From positions 12,524,501-12,588,500 of the forward strand of contig NC_088933.1 in NCBI RefSeq assembly GCF_038396675.1: a stretch of 64,000 nucleotides of DNA. Reading direction: 5' to 3'. How positions within the stretch are numbered: the first letter of the stretch is position 1; every line of letters starts with the position of its first letter. Shown in pieces: positions 22,113 to 37,504 of the stretch. The notes beneath the pieces were generated by a model, which was not told the origin of the DNA, ran no database searches, and saw only the letters and a program-made list of their open reading frames with translations. This DNA is from Hydra vulgaris (taxonomy: Eukaryota > Cnidaria > Hydrozoa > Anthoathecata > Hydridae). Made by a program: the position numbers and the translations under genes.

Positions 22113-23222
22113 TGTGTTGTAGTAAGGCCTTTGAGGAGGTTCTTATTTCTGAAATCAATAAAAGCAAATACTTTTCAATTTTAACTGATAAAGCATCTGA
22201 TATTGCCAATCTTAAACAGTAGCCTATTGTTATAAGGTATATAGACAATACCTATAATACTCGTAAAAACTTCTTAAGGTTTGTTGACTGTTTATTATTT
22301 AAATGTGCCTTTAGTCAAAAATTACAGGCATGTTTAAGTAGTTATCTTTCTATTAGTGAAGCAAAGCTAATCAATGTCTGTTGTACTTAGTGGGCTTTTT
22401 TAGCACTCTTCATAGTTGATGTTTGAATTTTCATCAATGTAACTTTAATTTTAACAAAAAATTTATGGATTGATTTTTTTAGATTATAATTAGACTCCAA
22501 GGTAAGCAAAACAACATGTTTTAAATTTTAGAAATTTAATCTTGAAATTGACAATTAAAAAACACACTTCAAAAAATTAAATTTGGTATGGATTTATATC
22601 ACTACAACTGGTTTAATATTGCTTTTAAATTAGCTATGGCTAAAATGTAAAAGAAAACAAAAAACTTGAAAATATGGAAAACAAATCAATCATGATAATT
22701 ACTCAACATATGATTATTTTAAGCTTTCTATCACTTTACCTCTACTGGGCCGTCTTAATAATGATCTTATTATTTATAAAAGATTTCAAACAGAAAACAT
22801 GTTGGTTTTTATGGGATATTTGCAGTTCCAACCACCATGTTAAGTTATCTGAAAACTAACTAAGATTCGTAAAACTACTTTCAGGAATATCTATCATTCC
22901 TATGTTTGCATCCAACCTCTATTCATGCAGAGTTAGATTATGGAAGCCTCTTTAGAAAGATCAATCAAAACCCCTATCTAGTATTTATTAAACATAAATC
23001 ATGACAATGACTGGTTTCACCCAAAAATCTTGATTTTTTTTTAAGGTTTAATTCAAGGTACAATAGCTAGAGATTAAAAATTTATTCAATAAGTAGAGTG
23101 TTAAAAAAGTGATTGAATGGCCGAGCCTTAATGTCAATTTATACTGAAATAGTTTCAGATAAAGACAGGGTTAACAACATTTTTTCAGCTGATTTAGAGA
23201 GATGTTTAAAGTTGCTAATTTA
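22113..23222 (+). pseudogene. hAT-superfamily (DUF4371-like) transposase remnant
   Basis: At 22113-22390 the frame FEEVLISEINKSKYFSILTD (ending in the RNase H-fold Asp) continues IVIRYIDN and NFLRFVDC, the DUF4371 pattern, with an in-frame TAG after NLKQ. At 23107-23222 LNGRALMSIYTEIVSDKDRV and NNIFSADLERCLKLL resemble the hAT C-terminal dimerisation end. The middle is not readable in one frame. The copy is inactive. Confidence 0.6.
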
Positions 23223-24769
23223 ATTTATATAATTGGTTATGATTAAATAATAATTATTATCTCTTTTATATACAATCGTTTTTTGTTAAAACATTAGTTT
23301 GTTTTAAATGTTTAATAAATAAATTTACTTTCTATTTTGTTTATATTTCATAATCTTTGACATCTAAAATGTAAAATGTAGCAAAAAGTGTTCTAAACTA
23401 AATACGATGTAAACTAATAAATAAAAAATTTAAATATGTGCGTAAATTTTGTTAGTGTATGCTACAAAAAGAGTGCTCGATAATCATAAAAACAAAGATT
23501 TAATAAATTAGCTTCCTGAGGATCCTATAAATGGTGAGACTGTTCAAACCTTTTTTTTTTAATATATATTTATATATAGTAGTATACAATTTTAAAGTTA
23601 ATAACTTTTGAATATGTCGCGATATTATTATATTGTTAATGCAGTAATAGTTGTAGTTATTCTATTAAAAACAAAAATATATAAGAAAGAACCCAGAAAC
23701 GGAAAGCTTTTTTAGTCAACAATAACAATACTTTTACATTTACGCCTATTTAGAATAGGAAAGAATCTAGAAATGGAGAACTAACCTCAGGCAGCATTAC
23801 AACTTACATATGGAGTGCAAAGGCCTATGGCTTAACTTCTAGCTGGTGCACTTCGATAAGTAAATTAGACATTGCATGTCTTACTTACAAACAGAATAGC
23901 CAAGGCAAATTTTATATTATACCATTAGTTATTTTACTAGAATCCATTAAAAATGAACGAACAATATTTGTGTACAAAAAGTAATAACTAAACTAGGTAA
24001 ACGACGCAGAAGCTGTTCAACCCTTCAATTAAAGACGCTCAGATAAAAAAACTGTCTAGTAGCGTTTACATGACATAAATATCGGACGTCTTTTTTATGA
24101 AGTAATTTTTACAAATTTTAGCTACACCTATATAAAATCCTAGATCCGCCCTTGAATAGGGTGTATCAAAAAACAACTTTTTTTGAACTTGAAATTATAA
24201 TAGAGCTAAAAAGTCGCATAATGCTATAAAAAGACATTGTGCCAAATTTTTTTCATATTTTTTATGTCTTCAGTCCGCGCAGGGTTTTATTTTTCTTACA
24301 AAAACACGTTGTCTCACCTTTTTTACGAAATAAAATTAACAAATTCTATGCATATACTAGAGTTGTAATAGAGTTTAAACATTACGCTATGACTAAGTTA
24401 GAAATGGTTATAAATTTTATAAAAATAGTAAATGTCTTCTGGCTGAGTTTATTCGAAAAAACACTGTTTCATAAGTTTTTGGAAAATAGGCTGTGAAATC
24501 CATAATGTACAATGAAAGTTTTAATAGAGTGTAAAATGTTTTTGAAAAATGTTTAAAGTTTAGCAGTAATAAAGTTCAACTATCTGATTCATTTGGATCG
24601 GTCTCAAACTGTCATTTTGTGAAGAATAAAGGCATTATTAATCGCGGTGCAAGTATAGCATGATTGAAGCCGTCTATACTATCGAAACTGCAAACTTGAT
24701 CAAAAGCGCGGTGACAAGTTTGATGCATCTCTCTACTCCTTAAGTATGGCATGGAAAAGGCTGCACATC
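23223..24769. other. No gene recognised
   Basis: The 23440-23520 segment is a copy of the dispersed repeat also at 29500-29575. Otherwise only short ORFs without family match. Confidence 0.4.
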
Positions 24770-26400
24770 TGGAAGATAAACATATGTTAACATCTAAATT
24801 AGATTTTCATCTGAAATGTGAGTGGTAATTGGAGGTTCATTAAGTTTAATTTTTTTCCAATCAATTAAGTCTATATGAAATTGATTTCTGGTTAGAGCAC
24901 TTTTGAACTTTGTTTGTTTTCATCAATCTTGCTTTCATTATTTGTTGTAATGCCGATTTCCTCTTATTTGGGCAAGTATCCGATACCATAGCAAGAAGCA
25001 TGTTTTCTGGATGCACAAAAAAAGCATTCCTATGTATAACTGGATCGATGATTTTTATTTCACTATTTGCATACCTGGATAAATTTGATGGTTGGTCATA
25101 AATGTCTAGTGCCTTTCGCGCATGAGGGTTTACATTTCATATTAAAATACATTTGGCAGTAAATTTTAATAACAAACTCAACTATTTCTCTTAGCCTGTG
25201 TGACGGTTCGCTACACCCAACATAATACCTCAATATTCTGTTTGCAGTGATCATCCACCTGACATGGTTAAGTTTCCAGGACTTCGGTTAGCCAAAGCGT
25301 TTGGAAAAAAACCAGTAAGTATTGCTTTGCAAATATCAAGTAAGTATTTTTGGTCTGAACTTCTAGATTTTTTGCCTATTTTCGGAAACGTGACACTGAC
25401 AGGAATGTAGTTGACTATTGGCAAGGTATCACACAACTTAATTTTTCTACCGATTGGTCCAGACCATCTGTTAGGTCTTGATGTAGGTCTATTTAGTTTT
25501 TGAATTAGATGCCGTAGAGGCAGTTCGTAAGTATGTATTTGACAGATAAACAAGTGGACAGGTCTTTTTAGTTCTAATTCGAACAAAGCAATAACACCAT
25601 AAAGAAATCCGGTATTGACAACTGTTCTGTTACAACCCATGGTAACTTATTTAGATGTTAAAAATGTTTTTATACTTTTAAACTACATGCTCTTCTTTGA
25701 TAGTTTTTCTTGTTTTTTTCTTCTTGCTTTTATCGATAACTAATGTTGTATCTTTTCTTCCATCAAAATACAAACCTTCTTACAATTTACTATTTTCATG
25801 GTCAAAATGTTACATTTTAAGTCTGTTTTTCTTTCGTTCTCTTTGAATCTTATTATTATCAATTACTTTGGTTTGGCCTCCTTTTGAAATTATTTTCATG
25901 TTTTCCAGCATAGCACATACTATAAATGCAGCACCTCTGCTTAAAACAACTACTCTATTGCAGGCTTGTGCTAAGGATAGTAACGGTGATCTCATTTGTT
26001 CAGTTTTATCTTTACTGTTCCATTTTCGCTTGCGGCTTTGAGCTGCGTCTAAATAATCACCGTTTGATTCTGAATCAGTATTCTGAATCACAGTGTTTTC
26101 AGAGTCAGAATCTTAAGATATAGAATAAAAACTTGAATTCTGAATGCGACTTGATGATATTACTTGAGCTTCAGTACCTGCAATAGCACAAGACTGTGTT
26201 GATGGTTTAGACAGTGAGGGGCTATTTACTCTGTTTTTTCTTGCTTCTTTTCGCCGTAATCTTTAAGTAGTTTGAATATCGAGTCCTTCCATAAACATAA
26301 TCCTCATAAACCTCTGAGAAAATTTTTTCTCTGGTACCTTCTTTACTTTTTCACATATGCATTATGAAAAATCAAGACATTTGCATGCTGCAAAGTTAAA
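24770..26400 (-). pseudogene. hAT-like transposase of the 'GTxxNTG' family, decayed
   Basis: Reading the minus strand, an N-terminal Cys-containing segment (26400-26250, ACKCLDF, CICEKVKKVP) leads into a basic linker (26091-25810). The core frame is 25640-25251: MGCNRTVVNTG, then CQIHTYELPLRHLIQKLNRP and GPIGRKIKLCDTLPIV. A +1 shift at about 25250 brings ITANRILRYYVGCSEPSHRL, then IIDPVIHRNAFFVHPENMLL in another frame near 25030. The order of an acidic motif, a C-x-x-H motif and a C-terminal helical region suggests an RNase H-fold cut-and-paste transposase. The 32.1-34.4-kb gene shares this plan. Several stops and shifts make it dead. Confidence 0.55.
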
Positions 26401-26503
26401 AAAAGTATTTTCTGCATGTTTTTAAAATATTATTATTTTGGACTTTAATTTTTCTGTATATTTTGTTTTGTCAAGGGACTTTACAGTATTTCTATACTTT
26501 TGA

Positions 26504-26562
26504 TTGATCAAGAAACATTTATTTGATCAAGAAACATTTTTTTGATCAAGAAACATTTTTAA
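26504..26562. repeat. 20-bp tandem repeat, 3 copies
   Basis: TTGATCAAGAAACATTTATT-type units, three in a row, near-identical. Confidence 0.85.
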
Positions 26563-26890
26563 AATGCGTTTATGAGACACAGTAGGTATCGATGCTTTTC
26601 CCCACAAATTTTTTACTTTGTGCGCCAAATTTTCAGATATCCCGGGATTAGGGACAATCAAGAATTTATCCAATTAGGTGGGGAAAATGTGTATTAAAAT
26701 TCGAATAAATGCAAAAAAAATGTTTTTTTAATACAATTACTTTAAACCAAAAAATAAACCAAATTATTCTTAGAAACAAAGACTCTCAAAACAAATATAA
26801 ACTGCATTCTAATTCTTCAATTTCAGCGGAATTTCCACTACCATCAATTTCCTCAACAAATAGCTTAGAAAATAATTTTATCGCCGTAGC
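26563..26890. other. Spacer, no gene recognised
   Basis: A short plus-strand ORF (26709-26894) overlaps the 3' end of the hAT pseudogene and is a shadow. Confidence 0.4.
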
Positions 26891-28187
26891 TTAAAGGAAT
26901 GATTTGGAAGGCAATAATAATACAGAATCTATATTCGATTCTTGTTTATAATTTGATGGATTATTTAAATATTTTAGCAAGCCAACTAAGTTTTTATTCC
27001 GCCTTTCAACAATTTTCTGTTGCACATACTGCAGCATTTTAACCAAAAAACAATCTTTATTTTTGCGCAAAACATCTAATATAAACAATAATACACCCTC
27101 TGCATCAAGTAGGGATGCGTTGCGTCGGCCAAATCTTTCAATTCTCAATTTAATTGGTTGTAACGTCGTTACTATAGTCTGCACCACTAAATATTCATCC
27201 TCCAAAATATTGTTAATATTGTTATGTTTAAAATCTATCAATGCTTTTAATATACATGTTTTTAATGCAATAAATCGCTCCAACATTGCAAGAAGACTTT
27301 TCCACCTTGTCTTTACATCCAGTATTAACTTGAGTTCTTTATTGTATGTAATTTTTACGTATTTTTGTAAAACTTCATTTTTGAGTGGTGATTTACGAAA
27401 CATTTGTACAATTCATTCGTACAAATCAACTTTTGAATTTTTTGTGCAATACTTATGAGGCCTAACAGTTCGTAAGGGATCTCAACGTCTCGTAAATTTA
27501 ATAAATCGTTGTTTTGGCTTGTAAATCCACTGAAGTTGTAAAATCGATTTTTTCAGACACGTCATCTTCACTATTATTTTCATCAGAATTCTGACTGCCC
27601 AATGCATTACACTCACTGACCGATAAACTTGAAATCGCTGATTTTTTGTAGAGAACATCACAAACTGCTAAATGTAGCCCATATGCATAACAAAGTTGAT
27701 GTTTCATCCCGCTTAATCTTCCATTTTTTTTCATAACTGATGCACTGTCAGTTACACTAAAAGTTATATGCTCCTTTGTAAATAAATTTAATTCGGATAA
27801 TTTATTTTTAACCATATCAGTAATTTTTTCAGCTGGAAGCGACCCAACTATTCGAATCATGCCCAAGATCCCAAGCCTAGTTAACGAATGCACATTTAAA
27901 TTTAAATAGCGGCAATTTTTTAAAAACGTATATTCCTCTATCGAAACAGAGAATCTTAAGCCACCTTGAATTTGCATAGTCACCTCCTTAACCACCCCTT
28001 GTTTTGCTAGATGGTATTGACTTTTTACTAAATTCATTACATGTGAAGGGTTTTTTGACAATATCATTCCTTTATCAGATAAAGATTTTCTTATAAATTC
28101 AGATTTTGCTATAGCATTAATAGAAAACCTATCTAGAGCCGCCAATTTTGAATGCCTTAGATCCACTTGACCCGAAATAGTGTGCAA
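26891..28187 (-). pseudogene. hAT transposase, frameshifted and C-terminally truncated
   Basis: The N-terminal frame (28187-27498) has NVHSLTRLGILGMIRIVGSL, the catalytic-region SVTDSASVM and the QLCYAYGLHLAVCDVLY (C-x-x-H) motif of hAT transposases. The second frame (27403-26891) gives the insertion-domain helices (KTRWKSLLAMLERFIALK) and ends at a stop after NPSNYKQE, before the usual C-terminal dimerisation block. About 95 bp with a frame change separates the two. No BED finger is seen upstream. It is inactive. Confidence 0.75.
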
Positions 28188-28295
28188 ATAGTAGATTTAC
28201 ATAAATTATTTTAAATTAGTTGTAACTACTAAACACATATTTTAAACTTCACTTACTTGGTTTTTCACTTATTTCACTTTTTACGTACTAATTAC

Positions 28296-28400
28296 TAGGG
28301 ATGCGCCGAACCCGGTTTTTGGCCGAACACCGAGTCCGAACGTTTAGCAATGAAATTTTACCGAACACCGAACGGTTCGGCAACCGGACCTTTACTAAAG
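28296..28400 (+). repeat. hAT-type terminus facing right
   Basis: TAGGGATGCGCCGAACCCGG followed by repeated CCGAAC/GTTCGG motifs is typical of hAT terminal and subterminal repeats. It points to the right, away from the neighbouring hAT transposase, so it probably belongs to another element; no partner end was found. Confidence 0.55.
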
Positions 28401-28634
28401 AGGAGCAAAGAAAATTAATGTTAACATTTTTTTTAATAGTGTAAATAAAAATCTTAACAAGTTTTTTTAAAAAAAATAATTAATACAATTATTAAAGTTA
28501 GGTAATATAAATAAATGTATAATCTATAACGTATTGGATAAAATAACACAATATGTAACATGTTGGTTATATTTTAAGATATATTTACACAGTTTAAATT
28601 TAAAATGCTTTATTTTTTGTTGAACTTCTTTTTT

Positions 28635-28969
28635 ATATCAGGCAACCAAAAAAGTTCTTGCGGTTTATCCTAGTTGCCTATTTCTAAGAAATGTATTAAG
28701 AAAACTGGTTGTAGAGGAGGGATGATTTTGCATATAAATTAAAGCTTGTTTTAAGGAAAATCAATCAGTGTGTTTCATAAGTTTTATTAGTGCGTTTTAA
28801 ATTTAAAAGTCTTAAGTGAAGTATGGCTGTGTCAGATGCGATAATTCGCGCCTGTTTACTTTATGAGTTCAAACTTGGAACCAAAGCTGCAGAAGCATGT
28901 TGTAAGATATGCGCTGCCTTTGGGGAAGGTACCATAGCAGAACGGACGGGTCAAAAGTGGTTTGTTTAA
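28635..28969 (+). pseudogene. mariner transposon, 5' end and transposase N-terminus only
   Basis: CAGGCAACCAAAAAAGTTCT followed by TGCGGTTT at 28639 resembles a mariner TIR. The ORF at 28823-28969 starts MAVSDAIIRACLLYEFKLGT and continues KAAEACCKICAAFGEGTIAE, the mariner helix-turn-helix (HTH_48), then QKWFV and stop. The catalytic DDD domain is missing, so the copy is truncated at about 28970, where other repeat sequence begins. Confidence 0.75.
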
Positions 28970-29199
28970 TTTTACTTTTTCATAAAGTGACATCTTCAAT
29001 ATCTAAATTCTTTTTTTTACGTTTGCACCACACTCATTATTTGCAATATTTACAGCTTTTTTACAACCACCTCTATCAACACCCTTTCTTGATAACTTTT
29101 CTATGTCATTTCAATGGTTTTCCACATTAAACATAAAACCTCTGTTTGACTAAAATTAAACTAAAAGGTTAAATAATTTTAACAGTGACAAAAGAATTG

Positions 29200-29575
<376 letters not shown>

Positions 29576-29601
29576 AAAACACTTATTTAAATTTCTTCTA
29601 C

Positions 29602-29645
29602 AGTCTGTTTCACCTTCACATGAACCTAATGAAGGTGAAACAGAC

Positions 29646-29651
<6 letters not shown>
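29602..29651. repeat. Hairpin adjoining a TA array
   Basis: ACAGTCTGTTTCACCTTCA and TGAAGGTGAAACAGACTGT, 19-bp perfect arms, 12-base loop. It directly abuts the TA array at 29653, an arrangement repeated at 34.8 kb. Confidence 0.85.
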
Positions 29652-29652
<1 letters not shown>

Positions 29653-29736
<84 letters not shown>

Positions 29737-29907
29737 GTATATGAATATATAAGCATTATATGTTAAATCGCATAGCTCATCTAATCTCTTAATCTATTAT
29801 ATAAAATAAAGTAAGAGAATGTATAAGCTTTGCCATTTAACATATACTTTACATGACACATTTATATAAATTTTAACTTATAAGCTTATAAGCTATGCCA
29901 TATATAA

Positions 29908-30001
<94 letters not shown>
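29653..30001. repeat. Two long (TA)n arrays
   Basis: Arrays at about 29653-29726 and 29917-30001, separated by AAGCTTATAAGCTATGCCATA-type AT-rich sequence. Confidence 0.9.
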
Positions 30002-30004
<3 letters not shown>

Positions 30005-30196
30005 GTATTTTATAGTTTACCTGAGTTGTATATTAAATGTAAAAATAACTAATATCTTAGTATATAAAATATATTTTATTCCAAAATTCGATTTTACATT
30101 TTCAATCATTGTCACTTTCCAATTCAAGGAGGATTTCCATAACTTTAATTTTTGCTATTTTGTTTTTCTTTTTGAAAGGTTTTAAAAAGAACTTAC

Positions 30197-31199
30197 TAAA
30201 CTTTTACAGAATAGCTCATCCGGATCGTTATCATTAATTTTCATCAGTTTATTCTGCTCCACATCAATCATTATTGCTTTTTCAAGAGCAACTTGTAATG
30301 GGTCAGGTTTCATTTTTCTTTTCATTTTATTTGGTGACTAGATGATCATTTGTGGTGATGCAATTGAACTTACAACTGTTTCATTTTCCGTTAAAGTCAA
30401 ATTATCTCTTGAACTTGATGCTTTAATCGTATTGTCTATATTTTCAAAAGCAATGTGTTCAACTGGAGGCTGTGTTGCAAAAATGTCGCATTTTATGTTT
30501 GAACTAGTCATTTTTACCCCAATGACATCTTTCAAAAACATTAATTCTGTAAAGAATTGACATGAGGGTAGTTGATCTCCACTAGCTCCAGACATGGTAG
30601 CCTTCTTTTGGCGGTTTAAGCATCTACGAAAATTTTCTCTTAGCTTTGTCCATGTTGAAGTCAAAAATTTTTCTAATCAAAAAATATATATATATATATA
30701 ATAATAATATGTTATCTTATTACAAGATAAAAAAAAGTATTTTTTATGTTTAAATTATTTAGTGTTATATTAGTTTTATAACTATTACACAAGTTGTTTT
30801 GTTATTATTTCCTAATTTTGTCTTTTGGCTGTGTCTCTTTTGTCAGCGTATTCCAAATATTTATGTAAATGCTTGATAATAATAAAATGAACAATTATTA
30901 TTTTGATTCTATAATAAATTGTCATTGATTGCGTTTTTTATTGTTATAATCATAGATGTAGTTTTGTTTTACATATTGTTGTTAAAATTTACTTGAAAAA
31001 ATAAATAGCTACCTTCTACATTTAATAAAGCAGATATCTGCCTCCATGCTTCAATTTTTAAAGGTGTTTCTTTATATGAGCGAGTTGTAGTATCCCATAG
31101 ACACGGAAACCTTCTCACTTCTTCTATCAAATGAGCTTCCAAGCTCTTGCTTGTAGAATAACTTTGTATTCTTGAAAAATCGACGTTTAAATCGGTCAT
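30197..31199 (-). pseudogene. MADF/BESS-domain protein gene, two exons seen, premature stop
   Basis: Exon 1 (31199-31013) encodes the start of a MADF DNA-binding domain: LEAHLIEEVRRFPCLWDTTT, RSYKETPLKIEAWRQISALL. Its donor leaves one base, and exon 2 (30672-30197, acceptor ATTAG) supplies two, continuing the domain as WTKLRENFRRCLNRQKK then SGASGDQLPSCQFF. Exon 2 ends with DPDELFCKSL before a GTAAGT donor, the start of a BESS protein-interaction motif. A TAG at 30338-30340 interrupts the frame between MADF and BESS. Such proteins are transcription regulators, and MADF/Myb-like proteins are also second genes of Harbinger-type transposons. The stop may be a single substitution or an error; later exons were not found. 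Confidence 0.65.
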
Positions 31200-31585
31200 T
31201 ATTAAATTGAATTTTCAATAATCAATGTCGGGAATCGGATAGATCACTCGAAAGTTTAATATAATAACATATTATTCGGATATTTATACAATTTAAAAAA
31301 GCAGTAAAACTGACATAAAATTGCAATTGTAGGTAAATAAATGTCGTAATGCTTTCCATTTGGCATCATAGCAAGCAATTAAAAATTTATGCATAAATAA
31401 CTTTGATATAATTACGAACATATTTATAGAAAAATAAATGTTTAAGGCAAAATCACAAAAGTAATGTTTATGACAAAATTACAAAAACGGAAAAATTCTT
31501 TGAAACTTATCTACTTTTTTTGTTTTTAATTCTCGAAGATTATAGCAACGCGATTGGCTGCTAATTTTCATGTTTGCTTTTTCAC

Positions 31586-31618
31586 GGGAAAAAGTTGATT
31601 TCAAATCAACTTTTTCCC
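31586..31618. repeat. Perfect 33-bp palindrome
   Basis: GGGAAAAAGTTGATTT, C, AAATCAACTTTTTCCC: 16-bp arms with a one-base centre, ~390 bp upstream of the MADF gene start. Nearby GTCAGTTTCCACTCATCC (minus strand, ~31725-31742) could be a transposon end. Confidence 0.85.
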
Positions 31619-31762
31619 AAGACAGACATGATGGGAAAAACTAAGCTTCGGGAAAACTAAATTACAAACTGCGCATGCTCACGTGATTAATTTTCCCATC
31701 CCTTTCCCTTTCCCGTAGTAAAACGGATGAGTGGAAACTGACCTTAATAGAGAAAATTTTCT

Positions 31763-34819
<3,057 letters not shown>

Positions 34820-34820
34820 A

Positions 34821-34978
34821 CCATCAGTAGGTTCATCAGGAAGAATCTTCCTGATTCTTCTTGATGAACCTTCATCAGGACTATTCATCAGGAGGTTCAT
34901 CAGGAAGAATCAGGATCAATCATCAGTAGGTTCATCAAGAAGAATCAGGAAGATTCTTCCTGATGAACCTACTGATGG
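34821..34978. repeat. Fold-back with 50-bp perfect arms
   Basis: The arms 34821-34870 (starting CCATCAGTAGGTTCATCAGG) and 34929-34978 are exact complements. The interior consists of further copies of GGTTCATCAGGAAGAATC. It abuts the TA array and is followed by GTGAAACA, as in the hairpin at 29602. Confidence 0.85.
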
Positions 34979-35032
34979 TGAAACACAGTATTGAAGAATA
35001 TTAGATAAGTGTTTTTACTAATTTATTATTGC

Positions 35033-35075
35033 AGGTAATCGCAGTTTACCATTTGCTGGTCAACTGCGATTACCT
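35033..35075. repeat. Perfect 14-bp inverted repeat
   Basis: AGGTAATCGCAGTT and AACTGCGATTACCT around a 15-base loop, at the start of the transposase-like gene. Confidence 0.85.
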
Positions 35076-36836
35076 CCGCACGGTGGGAAAACAAGAAAAC
35101 GTAAGGCAAACTGTTATAACTGGAAACAGTCAAAAAGAAAGCGACTTAGGCAATCAGGAAAAAAATATATAAATATCAGAGGCAGGGTTATACAACCAAA
35201 AAGTATTAAAAATAAAAAAGATTGTGGAAATTGTTGCAAGTTTAAGTGTTCTGTGAAAATTTCAGAAGACGAGAGGAAAATATTATTTAATGGACTGTGG
35301 GGAATGTCTCAGATTGAAAAGCAACACTTTTTTAGTAAAACTACTGAAAGATTAGATAAAAAAACAACTCAGACCAATAAAGTAAGCAAATCAAGGAGAA
35401 AGTATACTTATTTTTACAATTTTTTTGTTGATAATGTCAAACATCGTGTATGTAAAGTGTTTTATTTGTCTACATTAGACATCAGCAGCAGGCAAATATC
35501 ATACTATCATGAAAATAATCATACTATCATGAAAATAAGCTTGAAACTGGTATTCCTGCTCCTACAAAATGGGGGAAACATTGTAAAAAAAAAGTTCTTG
35601 AAATGACTAAACAGAGTATAGAAAACCATATTAACTTGTTTCCACGAGTTGAGTCACATTATTGTCGAAGAATTTCCGGCAAACAATACTTTGATGGTTC
35701 ATTAAATTTGAAGAAACTTTATGATTTATATTTAACATATTGCACTCAATATAAAATTTTACCAGCAAAGGAATGTATGTACCGCAATATTTTTAACACC
35801 AAATTTAATATTGAATTTCAAAAGTCGAAAAAAGATCTGTGTGATACATGCTACCAATTTTGCATTCTTGAAAATGCAAATGAAGAGCAAATCCAAAAGT
35901 ATAACAAGCATATTGCATCAAAAAATGAAACAAAGATCGAGAGAGATAAGGATCGAAAGTTGAACTCCCCTACCACAACCATAGTTTGTATTGATCTACA
36001 AAATGTCTTGAGCTTGCCAAAAAGTAAGGTGGGAAACTTCTTTTATAAAAGAAAGCTCAGTTGTTATAATTTAACAGGTTACTCTTCGCTTAACCAAAAA
36101 AGCATATTGTGTATTATGGCATGAAGGTATGTCTGGTCGTTCTGGTAACGATATTGCTAGTGCTGTGATATGTATGCTAAATCAAGTTTACAAGGATCTT
36201 CCTAATATTGACAAGTTTTTCTTTGGTTTGATTCTTGTGTTCCACAAAATAGAAACAGTCATATGTCAGCTGCATTGCGTGAGTTTCTTATTGATCATCC
36301 AAGTATTGAAATCATTGAACAAAAGTATTGTGAGCCAGGGCATAGCTCCATTCAGGAATGTGATAATATACATAGTCAGATTGAGAAATCATTACATTCA
36401 GCAGAAATATTCAGCCCTCCCGAGTTGGTAAAAGCAATGTTAAATGTTAACCAACGTAAACCATTTTTTGTATACCAAATGCAAAAAAAGGACATCAAAA
36501 ATTTCTCAAAAATTGCTTGTCTTGTCAAAAATTGCTTGTCTTATGAACTACAAAAAGGTTCCATACTTTAATGTCAAAACACTTGTATATAGGTCTAATG
36601 CTCCTGGTCATGTGTATTTCAAGAATCGTTTTACAGATATTTATAAAGAGGCACGGCTATCTAAGCCAAAAAACACTAGAGGATCAGGAAGTAATCTTGA
36701 AGAACCATCAATTCCATTGGCATCTTGTTTTCCACATAATATTGAAATTTCTAGTGAGAAAGTAAAAGACATTGTTTCTATGTACCCATACATGCCAGCT
36801 GTAGATGTTTGTTTCTATAAAACCTTATTTCAGTAG
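35033..36836 (+). pseudogene. Transposon-derived gene with DDE-like core, multiply frameshifted
   Basis: Consecutive frames make one protein type: a Cys-containing N-terminus (CGNCCKFKCSVKIS), KHRVCKVFYLSTLDIS, then HINLFPRVESHYCRRISGKQ, CDTCYQFC, the acidic motif IVCIDLQNVLSLPKS, WHEGMSGRSGNDIA, a second acidic motif in WFDSCVPQNRNSHMSA and CEPGHSSIQECDNIHSQIEK. Shifts occur at 35499-35538 (a 20-bp tandem duplication), near 36090, 36235 and 36530. This family is abundant in insects and cnidarians; I cannot give its formal name. A GT..AG-like acceptor (TTGCAG) sits just before the first recognisable residues, so a 5' exon may be missing. Confidence 0.55.
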
Positions 36837-37504
36837 TTTTTTTTCAACTATTCAATCCGGAAACAAATTTTATTTTAATTGTTTTATTTATATACTTTAG
36901 TTATGTTATGCAACATTCACTTTTATAAGTTGTATAAGTTGTATAAACTGTTATTAACATGTTATTTGTATTAAAAATTTTGTTTGTTTATTTTCAATAA
37001 ATCTTTTTAGATAGAAATGATTTTCTTTAAATAATATAGCTCTTAATAAAAGCTGCCCATCCTTCCAGAAGCAATATCAGTTGAATTCTGACTAAGTAGC
37101 AATAAGAAAGTTAATTATATCATCCCATCCATTTAAGATTTCCAACGAAGTGCATTAGGTTTCTATATTTGCGTTTAAAGCCTAAGTTAAAAGTAATTTG
37201 TTGTAATTCATTTGCTTTTTTCAAAACGTTTAAACTGTTTTTACTAAAATATGGAGATAGCACAAAATAATATTAACGCAAAATGTATCTATCGAATTTA
37301 TCTCCAAACAGGGTCGGGCCATAATAGCAGTTTGAGCAACTTACTTTTTTTTTCAAAACAAATTATTATTTTTAGTATATAGCCAAGTATTAAAAAAAGT
37401 TTTCATTAATGAAAAATATATTTCCAATTCTACTGCATTACAGTTTAAAAACTGGATTTATCTCAGTTTAAACAAATGCAGAGTTAGAACAAAATAATTC
37501 TAAC
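36837..37504. other. Spacer, no gene recognised
   Basis: AT-rich until the GC-richer satellite begins. Confidence 0.4.

Noticed and set aside
28296-28400. TIR of the hAT transposase at 26.9-28.2 kb
   Set aside because: The terminus points away from that gene, so it most likely marks a different element.
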